In this document: piece after piece, positions 9,553 to 18,655 of the stretch
Position numbering within the stretch: the stretch's first letter is position 1
How the letters are laid out: each line of letters starts with the position of its first letter
Assembly (NCBI GenBank): GCA_937776645.1
Contig: CALMRI010000045.1
Coordinates: 1-64,000 of the forward strand
Direction of reading: 5' to 3'
Length of the DNA: 64,000 nt
Origin: an uncultured Alphaproteobacteria bacterium
Lineage (GTDB): Bacteria > Pseudomonadota > Alphaproteobacteria > Thalassobaculales > Thalassobaculaceae
Notes under the pieces: model-generated
What the model was told of the DNA's origin: nothing
The model's input: only the letters and a program-made list of their open reading frames with translations
The model's database searches: none
Translations under genes and position numbers: made by a program

Positions 9553-10033
9553 GAGTGCGTAGCATTTCCTCACGCAGAGCATCAAGCTTGTCCTTCGGAG
9601 TGCGCGCCTTGCGCCTTGTTTTCGAGGCCGCACCTTCGGGCAATTTCTGCCAATCCCAATTGTTACCCTCTTGGTTCCGGTTGGGTTCCTGCAGCTGGAA
9701 AACACCTTCGGTACTATCGGGCACGGCCAATTTCCAGGGTGCGAATTCGACAAGGCCGGACTTCGGTTGGGTCGGCGGGTTCAATTTTCGGCGTATCTCG
9801 GTTTCCCGCAATGTCGTCGCTTTGGTTTCGGCTATTGACTGGATCGAGGAGCGCTTTTCGGGCGGCAAAGCGTCGAACAACGCCTTGGCTTGCTGGTAAT
9901 CCGCCGCACTTCCGGTATCAGCGGCGTTGTAAAGTCGTCGCGCGGCGCCGTCGCTACCCTTTGCCTTGGTGCTATCCGCAAGGATTCGTAAGCCTCGGCG
10001 GGTTTCCGTATCCAACTCGTCGTCATTAGCCAT
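9542..10033 (-). CDS. Hypothetical protein, charged, soluble
   Basis: A 163-residue protein I do not recognise. It is rich in Lys, Arg, Asp and Glu, has no signal peptide or membrane segment, and its C-terminal third is strongly basic (KTRRKARTPKDK) followed by a short amphipathic helix. The start MANDDELDTETRR is plausible, with no competing downstream start. It converges on the MFS gene, overlapping it by 11 bases, and is not obviously linked to the catabolic cluster. The opposite strand is also open over the same bases, but the amino acid composition favours this strand. Function unknown. Confidence 0.55.
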   Translation of the reverse strand: MANDDELDTETRRGLRILADSTKAKGSDGAARRLYNAADTGSAADYQQAKALFDALPPEKRSSIQSIAETKATTLRETEIRRKLNPPTQPKSGLVEFAPWKLAVPDSTEGVFQLQEPNRNQEGNNWDWQKLPEGAASKTRRKARTPKDKLDALREEMLRTLKY

Positions 10034-10205
10034 TTCGGACTTTCTTACTCATCTTCCAACTATATCGCCGATGCTCTGCCTTGACACGCCCATTTGAGGT
10101 AAAATGAACAGAAATTCTGACCCTTAACCGCAACCTTCTGGCGAACCGCTTGCGAGGCTGTGCGAATACCGTTATTGCCGGAACATCCAATCAATGGGAA
10201 AAGCC

Positions 10206-10820
10206 ATGATTCTCGTTGGACGCAATGCGTCGCCTTTTGTTCGCCGGACATCCGTGGTGCTTCGGCATCTGGGCCTCGACTACGAGCAGAAAATGCTGTC
10301 AACCGCCCACGACTTGCCCAACATCCTTAAAAGCAACCCGGTAGGCCGGGTCCCAGCCCTGATTCTGGACGATGGAGAAACGTTGATCGACAGCGGGGCG
10401 ATCATCGATCACCTCATTGAGGCGCATGATGGTGAGCGGCGTTTATTACCCGCCTCCGGGGCGGCGCGCCGGGCGGTCCTGCGGACCACGGCGCTTGCAC
10501 ATGGGGTCATGGAAAAAGGCGTTTCATCGTCATACGAACGCAATCGCCGACCGGCCGAAAAGGTCTATCAGGGATGGGTAGACCGGTGCGATATCCAAAC
10601 CGAATCGGGTCTGCAAGCGCTTGAGGCGCTCGCTGCGGCGGCGACCGGGCAATGGTTGCACGGGGCGGAGATAACCCTGGCGGGTATCACCGCTGTCATC
10701 GCCCATGATTTCGTCGGCGCCTCGGCGCCTTATGCGATGGAGCACAATTCCCTGCCAGCACTTGCCGCGCTGTCGGCCAAGGCCAATGCTATGGCGCTGT
10801 TCGCGGAAACGCGCCCGTAG
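10206..10820 (+). CDS. Glutathione S-transferase family protein
   Basis: About 204 residues with an N-terminal thioredoxin-like domain (MILVGRNASPFVRR, then NPVGRVPALILDDGETLIDS, which holds the cis-Pro and the glutathione-binding Glu/Asp-Ser pair) and a helical C-terminal domain. The usual catalytic Ser or Cys would be the Ser in ASPF near the N-terminus. The start at 10206 is preferred over 10194 because GGGA at 10196-10199 fits it. It is a stand-alone gene, convergent with leuA. The role is probably detoxification or conjugation of electrophiles; the specific substrate is not predictable. Confidence 0.85.
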   Translation: MILVGRNASPFVRRTSVVLRHLGLDYEQKMLSTAHDLPNILKSNPVGRVPALILDDGETLIDSGAIIDHLIEAHDGERRLLPASGAARRAVLRTTALAHGVMEKGVSSSYERNRRPAEKVYQGWVDRCDIQTESGLQALEALAAAATGQWLHGAEITLAGITAVIAHDFVGASAPYAMEHNSLPALAALSAKANAMALFAETRP

Positions 10821-10843
10821 CAAGCCGGATGGGGTCACTCGAT

Positions 10844-10862
10844 CACTCAAGCGCTTTGAGTG
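10844..10862. terminator. Short hairpin between convergent genes
   Basis: A perfect 7-bp stem (CACTCAA / TTGAGTG) with a 5-base loop lies between the GST stop and the leuA stop. Its position between convergent genes suits a bidirectional terminator, but it has no T-tract and the stem is only modestly stable. Confidence 0.35.
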
Positions 10863-10880
10863 CACGCGCGCCCGTGCCGA

Positions 10881-12557
10881 TTACATGCGGTTAATCGCGC
10901 TGACTACGGCCTTGATCGGCGCTAGGGTGATCGACGTGTCAATACCAACGCCGAACACGCTGGCGCCATTTTCGTCAGGAACGCTCAGCTCGATATAAGC
11001 GGCGGCCTCGGACTCCGAGCCCGCCGTTCTTGTGTGTTCGGTGTAATCCTTCAGACGGAATGCCAGCCCGAAGGTCTCTCGCATACCCTTAACGAAGGCG
11101 GCGATCGGGCCATTACCGGTCGCCTCGATCATATGGTCCTTGCCGCCATGGGCGACGGTGGCGTTAATCCGTTCAAGATCGTTGGAGCGCGAGGCTACTT
11201 GCGAAGAGAAGGACACCAGGGTGTACGGTCCGCCTTGGGAAATAAACGCCTTGTCGAAGGCCTCCCAAATCTGTTTGCCGCTTATTTCCTGGCTGGTTTC
11301 GTCGGTGATTTTCTGGATTACCTGGCTGAACTGCGCCTGCGCCGTCTTGGGCAACCGGATCGAGTAGTCGTTCTCGAGAATATACGACACGCCGCCCTTG
11401 CCGGACTGGCTGTTGACCCGAATGATCGCCTCATAATCGCGGCCAATATCCTTGGGATCGATTGGAAGATAGGGCACCTCGAACAGCGGACTGTTGGTCG
11501 TCTCCAGCGCCCTCATGCCCTTGTTGATCGCATCCTGGTGCGAGCCGGAAAAGGCAGTGTGCACCAATTCCCCCGCATAGGGATGGCGAGGGTGGATCGG
11601 CAACTGGTTGCAGTGCACTGCGGTCTCCATCATCGTGTTGATGTCGGAGAAATCCAGCGCCGGATCGACGCCTTGGGTAAACAAATTCAGCCCCAGGGTA
11701 ACGATGTCGACATTGCCGGTTCGCTCACCATTGCCGAAAAGGGTGCCCTCGACCCGGTCGGCGCCGGCCATCTGCGCTAATTCCGCCGCGGCCACGCCGG
11801 TGCCTCGATCATTATGCGGATGCACCGACAGGATCACCCGCTCTCGGTTAGAGAAATTATTGCCCATCCATTCGATTTGATCGGCGAAGATATTTGGCGT
11901 CGCCATCTCCACGGTCGAAGGCAGGTTGATGATCGTCGGGTTCGCCGCCGTCGGCTGCCAAACGTCCATGACCGCCTCTGATACTTCCAGGGCGTAGTCG
12001 AGCTCGGTCCCGGTAAAGCTTTCCGGCGAATATTCCAGCCGCACGGTCGAGCCGCCGTTTTCCAGCATCGGAATTCGGTCCCGCACCATCTTCGCACCAT
12101 CAGTGGCGATCTGCTTCACCCCTGCCCGGTCCGAGGCAAAAACCACCCGGCGTTGCAGAGTGCTGGTTGAATTATACAGATGAACGATGCAGTTCTTTGA
12201 GCCGAGCAGGCTCTCACAAGTCCGCTGAATCAATTCCTCGCGAGCCTGGGTAAGCACCTGGATGTAGACGTCATCGGGAATCAGACCTTGCTCGATGATC
12301 GCGCGCACGAAGTTGAAATCGGTATCTGAAGCGGCGGGAAAGCCTACCTCAATCTCCTTGAACCCCATTTCAACCAGGGCTTTGAACATTCGGTGTTTGC
12401 GCGGGCCGTCCATCGGATCCACCAGCGCCTGATTGCCGTCGCGAAGATCTACGCTGCACCAGATCGGCGCCTTGGTGATGGTACGGCCCGGCCATTGCCG
12501 GTTCTGAACGGGAATTTGCGGAAAGGCGGTATATTTCTCGATCGGCATGCGGTTCAT
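10881..12557 (-). CDS. leuA: 2-isopropylmalate synthase
   Basis: A 558-residue enzyme that condenses acetyl-CoA with 2-oxoisovalerate, the first committed step of leucine synthesis in the cytosol. The catalytic TIM barrel shows DLRDGNQ (metal and substrate binding) near residue 38 and HPHNDRG (metal-binding His pair), then a linker and the C-terminal leucine-binding regulatory domain. The length fits the longer type of LeuA. The start MNRMPIEKY is preceded by AGGAGTGAG about ten bases upstream. It stands alone here, with no other leu genes. Feedback inhibition by leucine is expected from the regulatory domain; no convincing leader peptide was found upstream. Confidence 0.95.
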   Translation of the reverse strand: MNRMPIEKYTAFPQIPVQNRQWPGRTITKAPIWCSVDLRDGNQALVDPMDGPRKHRMFKALVEMGFKEIEVGFPAASDTDFNFVRAIIEQGLIPDDVYIQVLTQAREELIQRTCESLLGSKNCIVHLYNSTSTLQRRVVFASDRAGVKQIATDGAKMVRDRIPMLENGGSTVRLEYSPESFTGTELDYALEVSEAVMDVWQPTAANPTIINLPSTVEMATPNIFADQIEWMGNNFSNRERVILSVHPHNDRGTGVAAAELAQMAGADRVEGTLFGNGERTGNVDIVTLGLNLFTQGVDPALDFSDINTMMETAVHCNQLPIHPRHPYAGELVHTAFSGSHQDAINKGMRALETTNSPLFEVPYLPIDPKDIGRDYEAIIRVNSQSGKGGVSYILENDYSIRLPKTAQAQFSQVIQKITDETSQEISGKQIWEAFDKAFISQGGPYTLVSFSSQVASRSNDLERINATVAHGGKDHMIEATGNGPIAAFVKGMRETFGLAFRLKDYTEHTRTAGSESEAAAYIELSVPDENGASVFGVGIDTSITLAPIKAVVSAINRM

Positions 12558-12966
12558 CGGAACTCACTCCTGATAGACGCGCACGGCCTGGACCTTTATC
12601 GGGCGGCCGTCGGCGCGGGAATTAGGTAAACGTTGTATCTCTGTGTCTACGTTTGCCAGCCGGCACTACGCGCAGGGTGCATGACGGCCAGCCTATCCGA
12701 CACCAGAAATCCCTGGACGGACGGACGGTTCCGTTCGATCTGCAAGCATGAAGTCATGGGATATCTTTGACGCGCGGTGAAAACACGGATGGTAAACGAC
12801 TCGAACCCGGACCCTCTAGAGAGCCGGGTTGGTAAGTCGAAGGCCGAGGCCGTATGCCGCATACGTCAACATAAGCCCTAAGATAGGGGGGGGCGGCGCG
12901 ACCGTCAAGCGGGCGGGGATGAGGCGGTTCTGGAAATAAGCGGTAAAGCGTGCTTCATATACAACC
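12558..12966. other. Intergenic region upstream of leuA
   Basis: These 409 bases lie between leuA (leftward) and the decayed hemA copy (rightward). I found no credible gene. An inverted repeat (AACCCGG / CCGGGTT around 12804-12831) may be a small hairpin. A T-loop-like string near 12800 was examined, but no tRNA cloverleaf can be built. Reading toward leuA, only an 11-codon open frame was found and no Leu-codon run, so a classical attenuator is not supported. Confidence 0.4.
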
Positions 12967-13403
12967 ATGGTTCGGAAAATCGACCCCATCCCGGCCACCC
13001 CGTTGGAGGCCATGAAAACCACCTCCGCCGCCGATTTTTACAAAACTAAGCTTACCCGGATCAAATCTGAGGACCAGTACCGGGGCTCCGCGCATCTGGA
13101 AAAGCAGGCGGGCCGGCTGCCTATCGACACCCATTATCGCGATGACGGCAGCCAAGTCGACGCCACCGTCTGGTGCTCGAACGATTATTTCGGAATGGGT
13201 CAGTCGGCGATCGTCATCGACGCGGCACGTGAAGCGACGACGCGCGGAATATCTCCGGGACCAGCCCCTATCATATCCTGCTGGAGGAGGGGCTGCTTGC
13301 GGAGACCAATCCTGACGCTCACAAATTTGTCGCCTTCGAGAGCGTCTATTCCATGGGCGGTGAGCGAGGTGCCGGCGAAAAGCACGCTGTGATTCCTGCC
13401 TGA
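12967..13403 (+). pseudogene. Decayed 5-aminolevulinate synthase (hemA) copy
   Basis: The first part encodes a clear ALAS N-terminus: DFYKTKLTRIKSEDQYRGS, then AGRLP and VWCSNDYFGMGQ, which matches the family motif VWCSNDYLGMGQ. Near 13240 the frame shifts, and the matching sequence continues in another frame as NISGTSPYHILLEE. It then jumps directly to DAHKFVAFESVYSM, which belongs roughly 80 residues further on, and stops at 13401-13403. The pyridoxal-phosphate lysine region is absent. An intact ALAS is about 400 residues, so this cannot make heme precursor. It is a degraded gene copy; whether a functional hemA exists elsewhere cannot be seen. The open frame to 13392 should not be called a real protein. 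Confidence 0.8.
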
Positions 13404-13415
13404 ACCTGATCGCCC

Positions 13416-14168
13416 TTAGATCCCGCCTCGCCCATCACCATCGGAAAACCGTGCCGCGCCGTTTGCCGCATCCACGCGCTTGGCCTTCTCCGCACCCTCG
13501 GCTTCACGCTCCAACGCCTCGGTGAGGGAAAGCCCGCCCTGGTGCAGCGCCGACCAGCGATCGGCCCTCATGGCGACCTGGGGAAACTCGGCCATGTGTC
13601 GAGCGATGGCCTCGGCGGTGATCCGAGCGTGGCCGGTGGGCTCGACCCGGTCCACCAACCCCATCACCTTGGCGTCGAAAGCATCGACCGGCCGGCCGGT
13701 GTTGAGCATGTCCAGCGCCCGGCCCGTGCCGATCAATCGTGGCAGGCGCACGGTAGTGCCGTCACTCATCGGCACGCCGAAGCGGCGGCAGAACACGCCG
13801 AAGATCGCCGTCTCGCTGGCGACCCGCATGTCACAATACAACGCGACGCCCAATCCACCAGCCACGGCATGGCCCTCGACGGCGGCGATTAGCGGTTTCG
13901 ACAACGGTTGCGAGAGCGGGCCGTCGGTGCCGGCCCAGGATTTGTAGACCGCTCCCTTGTCGGCCATTTCCCTGAGGTCCGCGCCGGCGCAAAACGTTCC
14001 GCCGGCACCCCAGAGGATCGCCACCCGGGCATCACCGTCTTCTTCGAAATCAATCAAGGCGTTGTGCAGCAGTCCGGTCGCCTCGAGATCGAGGGCGTTG
14101 CGCGCTTCCGGCCGGTTAATGATTATGGTGGTGACGGGCCCGTCCCACTCGACCTCGATCTTCGCCAT
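13416..14168 (-). CDS. Enoyl-CoA hydratase/isomerase family protein (crotonase)
   Basis: A 250-residue crotonase-fold protein. It shows the N-terminal strand TIIINRPEARNALD, the oxyanion-hole segment GTFCAGADLREM, and the second oxyanion region AVEGHAVAGGLGVALYCD. One catalytic Glu position of the classical hydratase appears changed (the second loop reads CRRFGVPMSDGTTVRLPRL), so the reaction may not be simple hydration. The start at 14168 follows GAGGGA; a longer frame to 14195 lacks a better site. It is a single gene next to the hemA remnant. Substrate is unknown, probably an acyl-CoA from fatty-acid or side-chain catabolism. Confidence 0.88.
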   Translation of the reverse strand: MAKIEVEWDGPVTTIIINRPEARNALDLEATGLLHNALIDFEEDGDARVAILWGAGGTFCAGADLREMADKGAVYKSWAGTDGPLSQPLSKPLIAAVEGHAVAGGLGVALYCDMRVASETAIFGVFCRRFGVPMSDGTTVRLPRLIGTGRALDMLNTGRPVDAFDAKVMGLVDRVEPTGHARITAEAIARHMAEFPQVAMRADRWSALHQGGLSLTEALEREAEGAEKAKRVDAANGAARFSDGDGRGGI

Positions 14169-14482
14169 GGCTGGTTCCCTCGGGCCGCCCCACATGGCAG
14201 CCCTTCGGGATCAGGGTATCAAGTCGCGCAACCGGGCGATATGTGCCGGCCCAGTCTCGCCATCTGATCTGCAACACAAAACAGTTTTTTAATGAGTTTT
14301 GTGGTTGGCGTGGTTTATCCATTCGTCCGCTGTTTATGAGGAGATGGCGACGAAGAAGTTCTCATGGTTCTTCCTCTATGTATAACTAGGATTTTTTGCA
14401 GGTTGCTAACGTCAATCTTCCGTAGAGTTGACGCAAGGTATGTTGGAATATCCGAACGTCCGATGAAAAGGGTGGTTGGCTG
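14169..14482. other. Intergenic region with drop in GC content
   Basis: No gene is seen in this stretch. From about 14280 the base composition turns clearly AT-richer (runs such as CAGTTTTTTAATGAG), marking the left border of the foreign-looking segment that reaches to about 17200. No terminal inverted repeats or direct repeats were found at the change-over by eye. Confidence 0.5.
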
Positions 14483-14677
14483 ATGAAACGACTTCTCACA
14501 ACGCTGGTGATTTTCACAGGCTTACTCGGCGGTGCTGGGGCTGTGTGGGCGCAGGATTTTGATAAAGAATTCAAGGTTGCTCAAAGCGGTGATTTTGCGA
14601 CAACGTTGAAAGAATGGAAACCGCTGGCTGATCAGGGCGAGTGTCTGTCGCGCATTACCGAGGTGAGGCTAATCTGA
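14483..14677 (+). pseudogene. Truncated secreted Sel1/TPR-repeat protein
   Basis: The 64-residue frame has a clean Sec signal peptide (MKRLLTTLVIFTGLLG, cleavage after AVWA). Next comes the beginning of the first helix of a Sel1-like repeat (GDFATTLKEWKPLADQGE). Full members of this family continue with many repeats, but here the homology stops at about residue 53 and the remaining residues look random. It ends within the 3' end of the convergent TPR-glycosyltransferase gene, overlapping it by nine bases. This is probably the stub of a larger gene cut by the event that brought in or rearranged the AT-rich segment. A short secreted peptide is possible but less likely. Confidence 0.65.
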
Positions 14678-17097
14678 TAGCAACAGCCTGATCTCAGTAA
14701 TAACACTATCCCAATCATCCATTGCAGGTTGCCTGAACAAAGTTACCGCAGGATACCAAGGACTATCCGTTCTATCTAACATCCAACGATGATCCGCTAA
14801 ATAAGGTAATAATAAAAATGTTTTTTTACCCATCGCTCCCGACAAATGAGCAACCGCGGTATCCACTGAAATGACTAAATCCATTGCATCAATCAGCGCC
14901 GCAGGATCGGAAAAGTCCAACAAGTCGTCTTGGTGTTGATGAATTCTAGGAAAATCGATTAGAGATTTTATATCAATTTCCCTAACTTCTTTTTGGATAG
15001 AGTGAAATTCAAACGGTAGTTCAAGTACACGTGTTAATTGATTGAGGAACAAACTGCGTTTGTCTTTTCGCAGACTATTAGAATCTGCCCATACCAACCC
15101 TATTCTTGTAGATATTTTGTTTCCGAGTTTCCTATTCCATCGTTTTTTCCTTTCTTCCCCAACATAAAGATAAGGAATTTGCGCAGGAATGGTTTCTACA
15201 GTGGTTTTTAATGCTAATGGTAAACTCATCACAGGGCAGCGATAATCAAAATAAGGTAACGGTTTGCCATTCTCAATGAGGATACGTTGTCCTTTTAGCG
15301 TTGAACAAAGCGTCATTAACTCTGAAGGGACTTCAAGAATAACCTTTGCGCCTAACTGTTCAACCAAGTCAGCATAGCGAATGAATTGAATATAGTCCCC
15401 TAACCCTTGTTCTGGATAAATCAATAATGTTTTATTAATTATAGATTCATCACCTAACCATAAAGATTTTTGATATGATTTGTTAATTGTAATTCGTGGT
15501 TCTTTTTCCCATCTCCGCTCATACAAACGCCACCCCTCTATATAGAACCCTGTCCGTAATTTAAGTAGAGATTTATTGAATATAGCATCGGTATAATCGG
15601 ACTTTAGGACAATAGCGCGGTCATAATTTTCCAGTACGTCATCCAATCGATTCAGGTATTCTAGGGCGACACCATAATTGTAGTATGCAAGGGCATAGTC
15701 TGGTTCCAATGATATAGCGTTTTGGTAGCTTACCCCAGCCTCTTCTAGTCTACCCAGTTCTTGCAGCGTAACACCCATGTTGCTATGGGCTTCGGCATAG
15801 TCCGGTTTGATCTCCAACGCTTTTTCAAAATACTGCAGAGCAGAATTCAAGTCTCCAGAATCTTTTGCAATAGCCCCAAGGTTGCTCGAAACCTCAGCTG
15901 AATTAGGGTTGATAGCTAAAGCCTTTTCATAAGCTGTTTTTGCGTTTTCATTTTTTTTGTTCTGCTGGAAAGCTACTCCAAGATTTATCCATGCGTTGTC
16001 ATTTCCAGGAGCCAGTTCAGTTGCATTCTCAAGGATGGCGATGGCTTCTCCCGCTTTATTTTCTTGGCTAAGTAACTCGCCCAGATCAATCATATAGCCA
16101 ACATTATTTGGCTCATTCTCATGGGCTTTGTTTAGTGCTTCAATTGCACCAGATAGATTTTTTATTTGGTAGCGTAGAGATCCTAATAGCCCCCAAATCT
16201 GAGCCAGATGAGGTTTAATGGAGACAGTCATCTCTGCGTCTTTGATAGCCCCAAATATATCCTTCGCCCGCAATCGAATAATTGCTCTGTTCGCAAACGC
16301 TTCAGCATAATTTGGTCTGACTTTCAGTATCTTTTCAATTAAAAGCAACGCTTCTTGATCTCTTTGGTTCGAACCTAGACAAGCGGCTAAGACAAGTAAG
16401 CTTTCTAGATCATCAAACGATCTCTCATACCCAGATTGCGCCTTTTCCAGCGCCTCTGCGGGTTTAGACTGCTTTAGTAACAATCTTGCTTGATTACGAT
16501 AAATAGACGGTAGCTCTGGATTAATAGATGCTGCTGTTAAAAGTGCTTTCTCCGACTCCGCCTCTTTTTTATCCAGTAAGAGCACTTGAGAGAGCAAAGA
16601 CAAAGCTTCTGGGTCATTGGAATGGCAATCTATAAATCTACACAGCCATTCTTTGGCTTCTTGATATTTGCCCGCTTCACGAAGTTTGATTGCCGGAGAT
16701 AATCCATTCAGCTTCGATCGTTTTCCATCTAAATTAGCAAGAGATACGTTTAAATGGTCTTCTAAGGCATCAACTTTCTCTCTAGACAGTCCGCTTTTTT
16801 CCCCTTTTCAACAACTTTCTTAGCATGGTCAAACTGATTTCCTTTAATGAGGGCGTTAATGTAGCTAAGCCAAAACTTTTCAATCTTCGGGTTGGCTTCA
16901 AGGGCTGTCTTAAATAGCGGGAGCGCAGCCTCTAACTCGTTCACAGAGAAGGCTAGAATTCCTAAGTTATGGTTCGCATCGGAGTGCTTTGGCTGGGCTT
17001 GCAAGATAGACCGATAAAGGCGTTCAGCTTCTTGAAGCTTGCCTTCCTTATGCGCCGCAACACCCTTCTGCAGTGCTTGATCGACGGTCAGTTCCAT
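14669..17097 (-). CDS. TPR-repeat protein with C-terminal glycosyltransferase-like domain, frameshifted
   Basis: An AT-rich gene of about 809 codons once one missing base is restored. The N-terminal part (from 17097, MELTVDQALQKGVAAHKEG) ends in a wrong frame near 16795-16808, in a T6-C4-T4 run on the plus strand. The continuing frame reads SREKVDALEDHLN and then joins the open frame that starts at 16603. About twelve TPR units follow, several with the consensus ALEIKPDYAEAHSNMG. The C-terminal ~250 residues (YPEQGLGDYIQFIRY ... ISVDTAVAHLSGAMGK) look like a GT-B heptosyltransferase/OGT-type fold. Such proteins probably glycosylate proteins or surface glycans. The base composition is unlike the rest of the window, suggesting horizontal transfer. 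Confidence 0.82.
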
Positions 17098-17226
17098 TTG
17101 ATATTTTTCAACTTCGAATTTCCTGCATGCAGTTTCTTAGAATATGCAGTCTATACAAAGGCTTGCGCGTCAACCGTCCCGGTCAACACCCGTATCAGGG
17201 CGGTAACGGTCGTGGTGAGTAGAATT

Positions 17227-18171
17227 CTACACTTCATTGCGCGCCAATTCTTGCTCAACCACCAGGATTGGCTGGCCTTTCAGGGTTACCGAAGCCCTGC
17301 CATCGACGCCAACTGGGATGTCGCCCACCAAGGTGATGCGATAAAGCTGACGATCGTGGTCGCTTTCGAAAATATCGGTTGGGGCCAGATGGGCCGTCGC
17401 CCGGTTGTCCCACATCGCAACATCGCCGGCCCGCCATTTGAAGCGCACGGTATATTCAGGCCGCACGAGCTGCTCCCATAACAGCTCCAGCACCTGCTCA
17501 CTTTCGCGGGGAGTGAGCCCGACCACCGATTTTAGAAACGATGGACTGACGAATAACAGCCGCTCACCGGTCTGCGGATGCACACGGACGATCGGGTGCT
17601 CGCTCTCCAAGGCGCGTCGCTTGATACTTTTGTCATAGGCGGTGTCGCTGGACGCACCGCGGGGTGGCTCGAACCGGTGAATGCCGCGCAACCCGTCGAT
17701 GAAAAGGCGGAACGTTTCCGAAAGCCCCTGATATGCCGCCCCCAGGTTGGTCCATAGCGTATCGCCGCCATGCGGCGGGATCGTCACTCCCCGAAGGATC
17801 GACGCCAGCGGCGGGTTGATCGCTGCGGTGATGTCGGTATGCCACCCGGTCCACGGCCTTTGCATCCTGGCGGTGCGATGCGCTTGCGCGGTGCGAAATT
17901 TCGCCACGGAATAGATTTCCGGAAACCCCTCGACATGGCCGAATACCGCGTGGCCGATGGTCGGTTCGCCGATCTGCCGGGCAAAGGCGATATGGTGCGC
18001 GTGGTCCAGGTTCTGGTCACGGAAGAACACCACCTTCCACGTCAGGAACGCTTCGTTGATCGCCCGCCTGGTCGCCTCCGACAGAGGTTGGCTCAAATCG
18101 ACGCCGTGGATCTCGGCCCCGATGTGCAGGGTCAAGGGGATGATTTTAATCACCCCGTCGTCATTCGACAT
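17227..18171 (-). CDS. TauD/TfdA-family 2-oxoglutarate dioxygenase
   Basis: A 314-residue Fe(II)/2-oxoglutarate oxygenase. The facial triad is His111 and Asp113 (GWHTDIT) plus His261 (RATAHL), and Arg278 (LYRIT) should bind the 2-oxoglutarate carboxylate. The N-terminus IGAEIHGVDLSQPL is typical of the family. The start at 18171 follows AGGAGGC; an upstream in-frame ATG at 18234 lacks one. Related enzymes remove sulfite from taurine or cleave aryloxyalkanoates, and the true substrate cannot be told. It is isolated between the AT-rich TPR gene and an integrase remnant, but its own composition matches the host. Confidence 0.9.
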   Translation of the reverse strand: MSNDDGVIKIIPLTLHIGAEIHGVDLSQPLSEATRRAINEAFLTWKVVFFRDQNLDHAHHIAFARQIGEPTIGHAVFGHVEGFPEIYSVAKFRTAQAHRTARMQRPWTGWHTDITAAINPPLASILRGVTIPPHGGDTLWTNLGAAYQGLSETFRLFIDGLRGIHRFEPPRGASSDTAYDKSIKRRALESEHPIVRVHPQTGERLLFVSPSFLKSVVGLTPRESEQVLELLWEQLVRPEYTVRFKWRAGDVAMWDNRATAHLAPTDIFESDHDRQLYRITLVGDIPVGVDGRASVTLKGQPILVVEQELARNEV

Positions 18172-18246
18172 TCCGTGCCTCCTGAAGCGCGCTCGGTTTG
18201 CTCCGAGCGTGAGGCTTATATTGGCACAAAACATGCGCCTGCCACA

Positions 18247-18474
18247 CTAGGTATCCTCTGCGAGAGATCTTACTAATTTCAATTCCTTTTCAGTTTTACT
18301 AATTTGCGTCTGAATTTGTAGCGCGATCTCGGGTAATCCTTTTTTAGCCTGGTTTTTATCGGAGGTAGCCGTAATACGGCGAAGTTGACCGCCTAATGGA
18401 CCTCGTAATTCCTCTGGCACAGTCATTGAAACGTACCAGTTTCCTTTAACTTTTTTGAGTGTTGGCGGAGGGAG
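18247..18474 (-). pseudogene. N-terminal remnant of a phage-type integrase
   Basis: A frame too short for ordinary gene calling reads PPTLKKVKGNWYVSMTVP, ELRGPLGGQLRRITATSD and KNQAKKGLPEIALQIQTQ, ending in a TAG at 18247-18249. This pattern (KGNWYV, VP.ELR, TSD..A) is that of the N-terminal arm-binding segment found before tyrosine recombinase catalytic domains. The catalytic domain is absent, no good start codon is in place, and the region is AT-richer than its surroundings. It is a leftover of an integrated element. The bases from here to mutL (18475-18655) hold nothing else I can identify. Confidence 0.5.
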
Positions 18475-18655
18475 AGAGACCTTCCTCCTGTCCAGGGTGG
18501 ATCAATTCCTGGCCCACCGGCCATCCATCAGGGCCAGTCCGTCCGGCAGGCTCACGGTGGAAACCGCGCTCATGGCTCGGCCCCTGCATCGCCACGCTCC
18601 TTTGGAACGGCGCGTGATTGCTCGAAAAAAGCAGCTCTATGGCGAGCTTTATAGC

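Noticed and set aside
12564-12682. Leader peptide upstream of leuA
   Set aside because: The frame from the only ATG stops after 11 codons and holds no Leu codon run, so attenuation is not supported.
12776-12845. Possible tRNA on the minus strand (T-loop-like GGTTCGAGTC)
   Set aside because: The bases after the loop do not pair with those before it, and no acceptor or anticodon stem can be formed.
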